Shown here: piece by piece, positions 19,639 through 32,302 of the stretch
How positions within the stretch are numbered: the first letter of the stretch is position 1
Layout of the letters: each line of letters begins with the position of its first letter
Notes under the pieces: generated by a model
Seen by the model: the letters and a program-made list of their open reading frames with translations, nothing else
Database searches by the model: none
Told to the model about the DNA's origin: nothing
Program-made: the position numbers and the translations under genes
Assembly (NCBI GenBank): GCA_944990035.1
Contig: CALYLX010000143.1
Span: forward strand, 496,001 to 560,000
Source: Clitopilus passeckerianus
Taxonomy: Eukaryota > Basidiomycota > Agaricomycetes > Agaricales > Entolomataceae
Reading direction: 5' to 3'
Length of the DNA: 64,000 nt

Positions 19639-21958
19639 CTACCGCTCTCTCCCAGGCGTCCTTTCTCTCCCGGGCGTCCTCTCCCTCCCAGGCGTATTGC
19701 CCCTCCTTGGTGTCCCAGGCATCTTCCTAGGTGTAGCATGCCCCCCCGTTGGCACCCCCGTCAACCTCCTTTCCCCAACCACGCTCACCCCACTCTCCTC
19801 AATCCTCTGCACCTCCCTCGCCGCCCTCCTCGCCGCATCACCCACCAACGCCGGCGGCCTTTCCTGATCTACCCTCGCCAGCGCCCTCAGCAGGTCCATC
19901 GGGTCATGGCCTTCCCCGGGCGTTCTCCTATCCCCAGATGGACCTGTCCCTCTAACATAAGCATCCAGCACATCCAGCCCACTTCCTTCCCTCCCTACAG
20001 AACCTACTCCCGCACCCGCACCACCACGACTCGCCAGCGCCCGCCCGAGAACGGCAAATCGGACATCAAGCATTTCCTCTGCTGTGTCCACCATAGTCTT
20101 CACAGCCGATGCTTGGGTAAGGATGAAATCCAGTTTGAACTCGAGGTCGCCCAGTCGCCGTCGGATTTCTTCTTCAGCGGTTTCTCCAGGGTGGCTTGCA
20201 TTGATAGCGGTAGCTTGGGGCTGGGATGAAGGTCCCACTACACGTTCGTTATGTGGGGTTTTGACGCCTAGAACGGATTTGGCTAGGGCGACGCCTGGGT
20301 GGTCGGAGGGAGGTAGTTCGGCTTCGCGGGGTGTCCAGCGTGAAGATGCTGCATCCGCTCGTTGTTTGCCTTTGGCCTTTGCTGACGGTGTCCCAGCCGC
20401 CGTTTCCTCAATGGTTGTGGATGAGGATGACGCAGTTAGCGCTGCACGTCGCTTCTCTATTGAACTTCGGACGTTGCGGGCGTAAGCCTCGTAGGAATAC
20501 GAGACTTTCTTCCATGCTTCGTCTTCAGCTGCTGCCCTGTTGCAGAATAACAATGATCAGTATTCGGCTATGAACCCATGCAAAGAACATTTACCTGTCT
20601 ATGAACGATTTATATGTGACCTCCCACTTCCTATTTGTCACATTCTGTGCATTCTCCCTTAGGGGTAGCGAGGACTCGGCAGCATTCGATGAATGCATGC
20701 TCAGATCTACCCTTTTCTCGGCCAACATGCGTATGACCCCATCCTGCATCTTCTTGAACGTTGCTGCAGCCTTTTCTGAGAGCGGTGGTAGAGGTGGTGG
20801 TGGTTTGGCCTTGGATTTGGATTTGGAAGAGGGTGTTGATGGTGGTTTTGTGTACGAGCTTCCGGCTCTAGAGGAGCACCAGATAAGAAGTTGACGGAGT
20901 CGCTCGGAATCTGGGAGGTCCACGTCTATGTGCTTGTAAAACGAGCTGTCAGAGACAGAGTTATGAGGTTGAGCTGCAGGACAGGGGTTATTAAAATTCG
21001 ATATATGACGTACGAAGGAGACATACTGATGACTCCCGTATTTGCAAAAGAGGAACTTATCCTCTTCCCCCTACCCGTCGAACTCCTTCGCCGGTGATCT
21101 ATCCGCTGGGAATTTTTGGGGGTAGTAGGTGGTTCTCTGTCCTCATCCATCGCCCTCGTGGCACCTTCTCGCAGCCGTTTGTTCCGCTGTATCTGAGGCG
21201 TCTCGTCGTCGGCTAATGGCACCGTTGTGTCAATTATCATAGGCTCTGCCGTCTGCGCTCGGCCCTTGCCCTTGTCTTTGCCATTAACCGTGCTTCGAGG
21301 CTTTGGCGGTTGGTATGACACGGGAACGACGGAGGCGGCGCGCTTCACAGGCGACGAGAACATGACACTGTTCTTCGAAAGCAACGACATGTCCACCTGT
21401 CGGGCTCGTGACTGCCGCCGTAGGCTGTCAGCCTCATCCTCCATAGCACGGACGTCGTGCTCAATTTCGTGATCTGGCAGAGGAACATTCGTGCGCTGCG
21501 AGGATATTCGTGATGTTGGTTGAAGAGAATTGGCCCGGAGTTTCTTCGCTGGTGGTTTGGAGGCATTCGTGAAAGGATTGGACGAAGAGGGGCCCGCAAC
21601 GGGTTGCGAGGAGGTAGGTGGCGGGGATGCACGCGCTCCACGCACTATGAGAAGGCCACCTGGAGCTTCCTCTGCGCCTGCAACTGTAAGAAAGGATGCG
21701 ATTAGCATTGCGTCAATACAAATTCATAAAGCAAAGGAGGTGAGGTCTCCGCGAGCGTGAAATGACAAGGTTTTGGCTGGAAAACACGTACGTTTTCGCT
21801 TGTTGGACGCGGCAGTTGACTGTAAATACAATTTGGAGTTTAGTAAACTGCAGCTAGCACGATAACCTGGGGCGTACCTCTTTCTTGGCCCGTTTAGCAG
21901 CAGCGATGAGGGGATTTGAATCATCTTGTAGTTTCCGTTTGCCTTGTGATGGTAGCAT
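19639..21958 (-). CDS. DSN1: Kinetochore MIND/Mis12 complex subunit Dsn1 (Mis13)
   Basis: Dsn1 is part of the Mis12/MIND complex, which links inner-kinetochore CENP proteins to the Ndc80 complex. The diagnostic block spans a splice junction: basic RRRSSTGRGKRISSSFANTG, then after an intron NSVSDSSFYKHIDVDLPDSE and RLRQLLIWCSSRA. It is typical of the Mis13 domain. The N-terminal half is disordered and Ser/Pro-rich (MLPSQGKRKLQDD start, then PSSSNPFTNASKPPAKKL). The C-terminal third has a predicted helix, DLEFKLDFILTQASAVKTMV. The tail carries three tandem TPGRER units (GNTPGRE-RTPGRE-RTPGRER), an expansion not general to the family. Short introns separate the first three small exons (KRAKKE, STAASNKRK, LAGAEEAPGG). 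The start at 21958 is the ATG that leads into these exons. The intergenic space with the large gene at 22301 is divergent. Confidence 0.9.
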
Positions 21959-22300
21959 TGAAGTAATAGTCGTTTGAAGTGTGATGGTCATATAAGACCG
22001 CGTTGAGGATAGCTCAGCAATGCAGTTTCGCTCGTGGACGCCGTCGGGGACAGTGAGCTCGCAGCCTTAGTCGTCGTAGTGAGCAACTAGCGGAGTTTGA
22101 AACAAATCGCGTTCTGGGTTAATCTTCCCACGTTTGTGAAATCAACAAACACCAACGCGACCAGTTTATTTACGCTTGTATTTTCTAAAAGGTGATCTGC
22201 ACGTGCGTCGCTAAAAATAATTAATTAACATAATTAATTACCCACAGTTGCCAGGTTAATTAATTCTTGCAGAGGCTTTGACTTCGTCGTCCTTGCTGTG
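21959..22300. promoter_or_regulatory. Divergent promoter between DSN1 and the large unknown gene, with TTAATTAA palindromes
   Basis: The 342 bp serve two genes transcribed away from each other. Three AT-only palindromes cluster 35-80 bp before the rightward ATG: TTAATTAA at 22221-22228, TAATTAATTA at 22231-22240 and TTAATTAA at 22256-22263. They could be homeodomain-type sites; no factor can be named from sequence. Confidence 0.4.
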
Positions 22301-25300
22301 ATGGGCGACGGCGACGGGGCTACGCTCACTGTCGCCTGCAGATTCAGTATGTTGTGCTGTTGGCTTGTAAATGACCCGGGCTGACGACGAGCAGCTACTC
22401 TTGACCAGTGGTTAACGACCCATGTGGGTTCATCGTGGAAAGTCAAGCATGTGAAGGTCTGGTTGCTAGCCAAATGCCTGGCAATTCCACTGGCAAGCAG
22501 CGTGCTGGACGACAATACAAGGGCCTCAGGACTTGGAACCAAGAAGCGGTCTGCTTCACCCATTACTTTCGCACCAGACCCACGACGACGGCCGGTTTCT
22601 CCGATACGATTTGCCAAGGGAAACAAGAAGACTGGACGGACTGGACGTGCTGAGAACACTGGAAGCCGTCCAGCAACGCCGGGTTCAGTCGGCAATGCGG
22701 ACACTCACCTCACGGACGACGATGTTGTAGGATACGATGAGGACGATGAAGACTATCTTTCTGATGGCGACGAAGATGAAGCCACTAACGTTACCCGAGT
22801 CGAAGATGGAGCGATACCCCCTTTCATTTCGGAGACCGACCTAGCACCTTCTGTGCAAGCTGAGATTAATCTCACAAGCAACCCAGCATGGATGAAATAC
22901 AACTCTGATGCGAAATCGTACACCCTGATACGATTTACCACCGGTCAAATTTTGGAGGACGAGTATTCGCTTGCGTGGTATGAACTATCACCATACGAGC
23001 TTCTGGAGATGCATGCACACCTGCCCGTGCAAGCCCTTCCACCCTCATTCACGAAGACCCCTGGAGCTATCAGCCATTCATCCCATCCCAGCACCTCCAG
23101 CTCCCATCAGAAGCATCGCCGTCATGCAAGTCTCTACTCGCTGGCCGGTAGCGAGTCTCACAATGCCCAGTTCTCCAACGGCCTTGTAGCTCTTCACAGA
23201 GGTCGCTTTATGGCCCCTCTAGATCGCCAGTCCGTGACAAACTACGTGCAACCCTACTGGGAAGGCTATGTCCGTGCTCTTCGTGTCGTTTGGAAAGAAG
23301 ACCCGGAATCGGTGGCGAATTTTGAAAATGGATATGGGCTAGGATACATGGGTGCCCCCTTCCCCAAGGGTGGCGACCCCAGTGGCAAGGATCCGCCTGA
23401 TCACTATATGGGCCGGAAGAGAGTGCTGGAGTGGTGCCTCAAATGGGCCGTCATTAAAGATGGCAATCTCAATTTGTCCAAAAGTCCTGAGGTGAATACA
23501 ACCTTCCTGGCCACAGTTGCTGTGCTAATCAAAGTTTCCAGGACACGACACCCACCCATGTCCTACCCCTAGATTCTCTAACTGCACTAAGGAACAACGA
23601 GCAGCTCTTCAACCACCCCCAACTAGCCGACCCCAAGGAACCCGCGAAACCGCCTTTCATGCGGTCACCTTACCCTCCCCGTCCTCCTCCGAAGGATAAA
23701 CTCACCCGCAAGGACAAAGACAAAGACAAGGGCAAAGTCAGAGCCGAGGAGCGAGCCCACCGCCTCCTCGCCCTCGCAGACCCCCAAATCGGATCACCCA
23801 AACCCAAACGCGCCAACCGGTCCCACATGTCCAGTATGTCCATGTCCATGTCGTCCACCATGTCCCGCGAATCGACTACATCAGACGACGACGAGGATAC
23901 CGCTCATGACACCCATTCTACGTCCGACTATTGGGGCGGGAAGAGAAGAGGGTCGTTGCTTCCCAAGGACTTCAGCTTTGGTAGTGCTAGCACTAGCACG
24001 CACCATTCCAACGCTAGTGGGCTCAGCCAGTCGTGGTCTGAGAAAAGCGGAATCAGTGGGCATTCGCATAATAGCAGCCGGCTGCACCTTGTTGGAGGCG
24101 AACCTGTTGATGACCTCAAGGTCGTCTGCATCAAGTACAAGAGTTCTAAGCGTCTTCATGCACAGATGGGGATCTTTGCGCATCGGGATTTGGGAGCTGA
24201 TGTTGAGGGTGCTGGTGTGAAAGGGAAGGAGAAATCTTCGGGGGACACGGAGGGGAGTAAGGGGACGTCGTTGTGGAAGTCTGATACCGATAAGAAGGAG
24301 AAAGGGAAGGGGAAGGGAAGGAGGCTGTTGCAGCTTGGGAAGGATGATAAGGATAAAGACAAGGAGAAGGAGAAGACGAGGAAGCTGAAGTCGAAGCCTC
24401 CTAAAGATAAAGACAAGGAGAAGGGCAAGGAGCGGGACTGGATCTCTGCGTTGGCTGGCGGGACGAAGGGGAAAGACAAAGGAAAAGAGAAGGGGAAGGA
24501 AGGTTCTTGGGCGAACTCGACTCTTACTCCTGAAAACACGCAGAAGTTCTCGAGTCGCAGCCAGTTGGAGCTTGGGTCTTCAACTCCCCAACGATATGGC
24601 CCTCAGGTCGCCGATGAGGAGCCAACATCTACCATCCCATCGCCCGTTCATCGTTGTGATCAAGTGGAAGACTCCCCTGCCTCATCTCCTGGCGGCGCCA
24701 TTAGATTCGCCCGGTTCGCTCCAGAGGAAAAATTGGATTCTTCTGATGAAGAAAACGGGGAAGAACCGGAAGACGAAGGAGACGATGGCCAATACGACAC
24801 CTTCCCGAACACGATTGACGACGACAACACGTCCGACCTTGGACCTCATACTGGACCCGCAGCTGGCATGGCTCGTTCTGATGCCGCATCCGATGCCAAT
24901 GTGAATGCAGAAGGACAGGCTCCACGACCCACTCATACCCGCAAGAAGGCCTCGATTTCCTCGCATACACATCCTTTCGAGGAATTGCAAGAGTTGGAAC
25001 ATGACATCTCATCCGACATTGGATCTTCTCCGAAATTCGCTCATTCGGAGGATACGGACGACGATGGTTCAGATGTACCTGACAGCCGCCGCCAGGGCTA
25101 CAGATACGGCTACCAGTACGAGACTGTCGAAGCTGCCCGCTGGGGCCCACATGAGTATGAGCAACTGCATGAACATGAGGACCGCATGGAGAAGGAGAAG
25201 ATCAACTACGAGCGTAGGCGAAGAAAGGAACTAGCGAGAAAAAAGGCCGAAGAAAAAGAGAAGGAACGGCAAGACTGGCTAGTCCTGGATATGGGATCTG

Positions 25301-27353
25301 ACCTCGGTATGTTTTTCCTTCCTCCGTGGAAATTTCCAGAATTTAACAACTCGTTCTTTAGCCTTCCAGAGTTTCCTAAGGATTCTCCATCGCCATCTCA
25401 TACCCCCAGTTCAATCCTCTTTCGTGAATGTGCCAAATTACGCCACGCCTCATGCTTCCCGAAGTCCAACGCCCACTCCAACCCCATACCCTAGCCCCAT
25501 CTCACCTCATGCATTGATGCACACTCAACCTTTCCAGTGGACCGAGAATCCCGAGTCCGACGAAGATTTCCCTCGCGAATCAAAGTCCAGTATCGTGCAA
25601 TCGTCTTCAGTCACGATTGCAGCGACAGCCTCCTCTGACAGCCTCTCTGCCCCTCGCTCAGCTGGCTCTGCGTCATCTCAGGATGATCGATTCCAATTGG
25701 ATGCTTCTTCTCAACATCCTGCCGCACTCGCCGCACTTTCCTCACATCCACCTGCAACAGTGGATTCTCTGGGTGTGCTTCCTTACCCCGAGTGGAGGAT
25801 GGAGGTCACTGAACGTGCTCAACGTGCTGGTCTGGGAGAAATCGGACGCGGGCTGCGATGGATCCTCGGGCAGGATCAACATCAGCTTGATTTAGATCTC
25901 CACGAGGTGCGAAATCGAGATATCGTGGATGAAGAAACGAGCGCCGAACTTCGCAAGCTGCGACGCGAGACTCTGAGCTTGAAGTATCGCCGGCAAAGCT
26001 CCACATCTGCAACACCTACGATTACAGGTGGCAAGAGCACGAAGAGCATAGGGAGTGGGAGCAGTCAGAAGGACGTACCTTCCCAGTCGGCGCTCGCCAC
26101 ATATGATTCAGATGTTAGCGAAGAAACTGGCAAGCTCATCGATGATAGCGACGGCGAGGCTAGTGAGGCAGAATGGGTCGGGTGGACGGCGGATCTTCAT
26201 CGACAGTACCGGACGCAAGAACAGCAGAAGAGGGAGAAAGAGCAGAGTATCACGACGGACAGCCATAGGGAATCCAACATGCTCTATCCCCCTCGGGATC
26301 TTACAGAGGACCGGTTAACGATGGTGACAAGAAGACGAGCGCTAGAACCCATTGCCTCTGTGTATATCCCCCCGATTATGCCCACGCCCCCAGGTATGTT
26401 ACAGAACTCGCCTACCACTAAAATCTTATGATTGACTTTGCCCTGCAGTGATGACCACGCCAGCTCCGTATACAGCTTCATCTTCGGAAGACCTGTACCA
26501 ACAGCGCACGCGTGCCGGCTTCTCGCCAGCAGACCGTTCATCCTCCCCTCCCCTTCTGTCTACCACCCAATCATCTCTGCACAGTTACTCCAACTCTCAG
26601 ACAACATCGCCTTTGGGGAACACTCCATATTTTAGCCGTCGGCAATTTTCTCCTGGATCCAGCTTGTCACATTCTACCTCCATGTATGCTGGCCTTCGAT
26701 CATCGACCTCAGCAGCCCTGCATGCTCAACGTCGCCCAAGTATGCCCAGCCTGCTGGACACAGCCGCTGCAAACTCAAGCACATTCAAGTCGATTCTCCG
26801 GTCCCCTGGAGCCTCTCAAACTTCATTTCCGAAATCGAAACATGCCTCAGTCCCCTTCTCCCCCAGTTTCTCTTCATTTCACACAAGTGAATCCTCCTCC
26901 AGTCGCCCCAAGGATATCCCTGAAGGAAGTCAATCTGTGACGAAACGGGGGAGCTTCCTCGGCATCAAAGGCAAAGATAGGGATCCGGCCTCATACGATC
27001 AAGGAAAGGGTAAAGAGAGGGCTGAGCCATATGACGTCGATGGTCCTCCAGATGGAACACACACCCCTCGACCCCAACGCCCTAAGCTTTCTTTGACAAC
27101 CAGCACTTCCCAGCCCCCATCAATGTCGACCGCTCTGGAATCCCGAAGCACACAGGCGAGCACTAGTCAAGCAAGACTGCGCCGTGTCAAATCCAATTCA
27201 AGCTTCGCTGGGGCCACAACGACAGGAGACGAGGAAGCTACCTCTTCTCGTGAGCAACGTCCTCCAAGAAAGAAAAGGACCCTCGCCCAAGGCATGGAGA
27301 AGATTGCAAAGAAATTGGATTCGGCCATAGACTTTGTGGATGGCAGCTGGTAG
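22301..27353 (+). CDS. Large Ser/charge-rich protein of unknown function
   Basis: I do not recognise this roughly 1,600-residue protein. Exon 1 (MGDGDGATLTVACRF) joins via an intron ending at a GAGCAG double acceptor to a folded N-terminal domain, LDQWLTTHVGSSWKVKHVKVWLL. A second folded block covers roughly 22800-23490, with NPAWMKYNSDAKSYTLIRF, TTGQILEDEYSLAWYELSPY, YVQPYWEGYVRALRVVWKE and MGRKRVLEWCLKWAV. After an intron with a GACACGACACC exon start come long low-complexity Lys/Asp/Gly tracts, Ser clusters and DDDED patches. A short conserved-looking segment, DLKVVCIKYKSSKRLHAQMG, lies at about 24110-24170. A Glu/Arg/Lys coiled-coil-like run follows at 25140-25280, and two more introns sit near 25306 and 26394. 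The C-terminus ends KRTLAQGMEKIAKKLDSAID. The ordered N-terminal part and disordered tail suggest a scaffold or signalling protein; that is inference. Confidence 0.72.
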
Positions 27354-27750
27354 AATCGAACACAAAATTTTCTATTCGTCCTATCTTTCATGTATTTTTA
27401 CCATAATCGTCGTTTTCACTGCACTTGTCTTGACCATTTTTGGGATGTTATGTTACAAAATGTTTTATGTAATATCACGAACTTAGGATTTTCTTCCAAT
27501 TCCTTCTCTTTCACCTGCATGTATCGTCCCACCATCAGCTAGAAAAAACCTTGCAATGAATGGCATATTATTTAAACTTGGGCTGGTACCAGACCATTCA
27601 ATCGCATAACTAGTGGACCCTTTTGCTTGCACGAATTTTGACAGCGGGAGATGTTCGGCTTGCAGACATGTTGAACGTCGAACGACATTTAAACCGCACG
27701 GCCCCAGGTTGGAAGCGTGCCTTGAGCATCCTTGTCCTTTCCCCAACAAG
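27354..27750. other. Intergenic region; no gene seen
   Basis: This is the 3' flank of the large gene and the promoter of the secreted glycoprotein gene. Only short unstructured open frames occur. Confidence 0.4.
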
Positions 27751-29094
27751 ATGCCAGTTCTGCCCTCGCGACTTTCGTCGAGCTTCTTGGTCTCTTGGCT
27801 TGTTCTTGGGGTCTTTGGCCAAACGCCTCTCGTGAATAAGCACTTTTCTTATCCAGATGGCATCGTATGTTCCACTTCTTTGACAACATGGTTTGAACTC
27901 ATCGGGCCTCTCTAGCCGTACCAAGCTGACACGGACGACCTCATTCGAGGCAGGCAGGTTGGGTATAACATCTGCAATTCGACCACTCAGAACCAGCAGT
28001 CTCTCTGTCAAACATCCTTTTTGAACTCAGTTGATGGTGAGTCGTCATTTTCCCCTCAGAATCCTTGGCATCATGCTCACCTCTGGTGAACTTGGCAGAC
28101 TTCTGCTTGTGGGGAGCGCCAGACCCAGACTCTGTCGTTGGAGATGTTGAAGGGGAAATGGTTGCATGGTGCACTCAGCCCAACCATGGCTCCAGAGTTA
28201 TTCCTGGTGGCACTCTTCAAGGAGTCCAATTTATGCGGACTCCCGACTACGTTCAGGTCGTCGGCTTTATCGACCAGACCAAAATTAACATCAAGCATGG
28301 CGACTACGGGGGAGAGATGGACCCCCATGGTGCAGACCTGGTGGGTATTGGTCGCTTGGCATTTCGGGGAGTGACATTGAACTTATCAAGCCTATCAGCG
28401 TGGAAATCCCCTCGGTGGTCTGATGTACTCAAATGCCTTCGGGACTGACAAGAGTAAATTCACGCAGGTCATAGAATGGCACAAGTGAGTTGTCACGCAC
28501 TAGTGCACTCTACCACTCAGTATAATGACGGCCTTTTCAACCCGGCAGTTTCCTCGGAAGTGACTTCTTCTGCCTCAAGGCTTGCGATCCCGCAGGTCCC
28601 AACGCTAAACACTTCTGCGAACACATCTATGACCGCATCGGATGTGAATACAATGCTCCCAACAATGCCCAAAAGGGCGTTTTCGAGTCTTGTCAAGGTG
28701 ATAACCAGGACTATCCGGGCGTTTATGTCACTGGTGGCGTCACTGTTACCTACCACCAACCGCCGGAAAGCCTTGGACCCATCGAAAATATTCCGTACAC
28801 GGCAAGGGTTCCCGCAAGCTCTAACTGCGTCACGTACACTTCTTCCGTGATCTATGCAGCCGAGGCCACCGTTTCAGGAGCTGTGCCCACGTCAACCTCT
28901 ACCTCTGCCTCCGGCACGACAAGGTCTTCCACCGGTTTGTCGATATTATTGATCACGCGCCTACATGTTTCTGATCGTTGGTCATAGGAACGGCATCAAC
29001 TCCCTCATCCACCGGTAACAAGGCTGAAAGCCTTAAGGTCTCGGGTGCGATGGTAGTTTTTGGGGCGGTCCTTTCTTCTATCTTAGCATTCTAG
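27751..29094 (+). CDS. Secreted, probably GPI-anchored macrophage-activating-glycoprotein-like protein
   Basis: This is a cell-surface or secreted glycoprotein of a family widespread in basidiomycetes and annotated after the Cryptococcus macrophage-activating glycoprotein; its biochemical role is not established. The N-terminus is a signal peptide (MPVLPSRLSSSFLVSWLVLGVFG). Cys-containing motifs in order are GYNICNSTTQNQQSLCQT, DDFCLWGAPDPDS, VAWCTQPNHGSRVIPGGTL, DYGGEMDPHGADL, RGNPLGGLMYSNAFG, FFCLKACDPAGPNAKHFC, EHIYDRIGCEYNAPNNAQ and VFESCQGDNQDYPGVY. The C-terminus is Ser/Thr-rich and ends in a hydrophobic run, SGAMVVFGAVLSSILAF, as in GPI-anchor signals. Five short introns must be removed, near 27866, 28036, 28340, 28483 and 28934; each junction keeps frame. 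The start ATG directly opens the signal peptide. Confidence 0.85.
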
Positions 29095-32000
29095 TTTGTT
29101 GGAGGCGCGTTGGATTTGATCTAGGCTCTTGCTTACTATCCATTGTTCCATTCATACCCATTTCAAATTCGCTATGTTTCTAGCCCGGGTGTGTATCTGG
29201 GTATCGTCTGGAGGACCCTAGGTCAAGTGTCAGGAGGAGGGCCACCGTCACTTTTTGGCGATGTCGGTCAAATTTTCCTTGGAGACTCCAAGGGTGCCAA
29301 AGCTCTTCAGTCCCTTTTGTTCGAATTTGAAAGATTGAAGAAAGAGTGGGTCCGGAATACGCAAAAATGGATATATTTTCAAAAATCGGTTGCAAAAACC
29401 AGGGGGTTTTCTTCCAGAACATCAGAATACCCGCACATTTGTTTTATCCGTGATGCAGAAAACATGAGGGGTTAATGGCATTGATTTCTGTCAGCCACGA
29501 TTTCCATGAATCTGAGCCATGTAAATGGCTTGATCTTAGGGCTTCACGTGGCTTGCTGCTGGACTAGGTCTCGACACCATAACCGCCGCCTCAGTATTCA
29601 TTCTGAGATCTAGGCTCAGTACAAATGTGACTGTAGTCGGAGCCCACCTCTAATATCCACTTAATAATGGCTATCCATGGGCAGTGGAAGGATATAGTGT
29701 CGACCTAAAACGTTTCATAAACTGTAGGATCTTCCAGGCAAGTAGAAATGGCATGTTTTGAACGGAGCACGAATTTGCTTCCGAGGAGCCACCCAAGCCA
29801 CTCATAACCATTGAATCCTCACGAACGGTCCGATCAAGTCATTCATATTGAACAAAATGTGAGAACAGTTCACTTTTTCCACATGTTAAGAAGAGCGGAA
29901 TAGCGATCCGTGTCTCCTGACATCTTCCGAAATGAAAACGTTGCACGCTTCAGTTGCATCGTGTATGGGAGAAGAACGGAAGCTATTTCCAGGACCCTCA
30001 GCGACACTCGGGGGGTTCGAGGAGGAAGGCGACACGGTGTAGATTGTAACGCCACCAGCTTTACACAGGCCCCTTTGAAGCTGAAGAAATACATGGCCGA
30101 ACGCCTAAGCCTCGACTAACTACCACAGTTCTGATGTGAAATGTGAGGTCGACAGGTTATCACTGGCATGATTTATGCATTAGGGCCGGCTATTTGGCGA
30201 TCATGAACTAATCGTTTACTAGCCGAAATCTACCTCGAAGTTGATTTCTGTTATCAGTATGAGTAGTCGATCTTCTCTCGTTAGAGTCTATAGTCGAACG
30301 TCAGATGTAGCCTTTGACGCCGGCCTCAGGATGTGTTCCCGAACATTTTTTGATACCATTTGCAGAACAAGCTCCATACCACCGCACACTCGTACACACC
30401 CTCCCCAATCGATACCTTGAACGTTCAGCACGTCTTATGTCCGCATTCTCCGTCTGGCAATTATGACAGAAGTGCTGATCATGTAGTATTTCCACAACTG
30501 GCTAAAGTTACTCCCGACTCCATCCATGAAGACATAGAGTCCGACCTCCGAGAAGCTTCGGAAATTTGGGATGGTTCAATCTCCTTTCGTTTGTCTGCGT
30601 AACCGCGGGCAATCACGACGGTACAACAATATCTATGTTCCTATGTTATCCCTTTCTCGTGTCCAGCTCGAAATGTGTTGGAGCATGTCGTCAGGCTTTA
30701 TCGAAGTCCTCGGCCAAATAGATTTCGTCTATCTCGTCAACTCTTCATGGAATCACACTAGACACATCCACCGATATGCCCAGAGCCTCTTGTGAATGAT
30801 CGTCGGCCGCCAGCAACTGATTCTATACTGTGGTGCCTCTCGATCGTCAGGTGAGTCTCCATTTGAAATTCTGCGATAATTTCTGTGTTGGATCATCCTC
30901 AACGACCATCCAGGTAAATGCCCATATGCAGTCGCCCGCCGCTCAGCGAAGGTAAGAGGGAGCTATTTCGGCATTCATTTCGGTGGTTTACTCAAAGGCA
31001 CGCTTACCAGAATACGTTGCGGAAGACTTCGACAGGTTATCAACTGTTGACAGGTTCGAAGGCAAAAGATTGGCCCTCATCGATCATCATGAAGACAAAA
31101 GTGAAATGAGGCTTTGCCTCGTGATCAGTAGGGAAGGAGTCTGTCACTTCGACTATCACCTAGTTCCTGTTTTTCACCACCTTCTCACCCTCGATGCTTC
31201 TACGCGGCTACAGAGCGAAGCTTCCGTAGGTATGTCATCCATCGTGGCTTATCTGTGGCTCCAAAATATGTGTTCTCACATATCCCATCTCAGCACGAGG
31301 CATTCGTTACCTTCGGTAGACCGTACACTCATGTTGCCCTATCATTCATCCATGGTTCACAGAAGTCGGTCTGGATATGGGGCTGTTTATTGATATCATA
31401 TTCCGTTACTTTCGCTCAACATATTCTCCGCGGGCCTCCTCAACATCCCTCATTGAACTCCACGATGGCCCATTCATTTCCGACGTAATACACCTTGTAA
31501 TACACGATCGGTCGACACCTTTGGCTTCGGAGGCCGTCGGCCAAATTGATGTAATAATCGAGGCAGCCACACCATTAATGGACTGCCATTGAATAGGATC
31601 GACCTTTTGTTGTGTTTACTACGGTTAGTTGACGGTCAGTGCAGATGTAATATACCTGCTTTTCAGTATCCGAATTACAAGGTTGTGGGCAAATTAATAT
31701 CAACACCCCAAACGTCACCTTGTCGGATGCTTCTAATATGTGGACGAATAGTACTTGTTGGATGATGAATCGAGATTTGAGAGAGCAAACCCTGAGAGCA
31801 CGCTTTCCTTCCTGAATAGACTATCTCGATACTGCTCGCTCGTGACCAGTCTACGTTGGTCGATTGAGAAATTGGGGCCTACTTTTGAGTCATGTACCTT
31901 AAACAGAAAAAGCACATTTCACTCAGAATCTCACCGGACGATCTGCAGGTTCGAATCTACGCAGGTGATCCATGAAATCATCAAGAGCTCATATCACATT

Positions 32001-32302
32001 CCCATGAAAACCTCATCTGTGCCCTGCGCTTCGACGCACCCCGTCTTCTCTCTCGCTTATTCGACTTCAGCGAAGATCTCTCGGCTGTCTTAGATTCACC
32101 CTACCCGCCTCCTGGAAGTAATCTGGATCGGCTGCGCCTGGGTGAGCAGAGAAATGTGATGGTTTAATGTATGGTAGCCTGTGCTATTCACACATGTCTT
32201 CTATGGACTTTCGTGGACCTATAAGAAGCTGGAGATGACCTGAGGAAGCTACAACCAACAAGAACTCCTCTAGAAGAGGTACAAGCTGCCGGAATTTTGA
32301 CT
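29095..32302. other. Gene-poor stretch with scattered, stop-broken coding-like fragments
   Basis: No intact gene is visible in 3.2 kb. Coding-like fragments appear in shifting frames. One is near 30360-30480, one near 31755-31950 (LSFLNRLSRYCSLVTSLRW), and a 50-codon segment ends at a TAA at 32165-32167 (FDAPRLLSRLFDFSEDLSAV). They could be remains of a decayed F-box-like gene or exons I cannot join. I see no transposase, RT or tRNA. Confidence 0.35.

Noticed and set aside
31950..31972. GGTTCGAATC resembling a tRNA B box
   Set aside because: No matching A box or cloverleaf can be drawn around it, and the T-stem does not pair.
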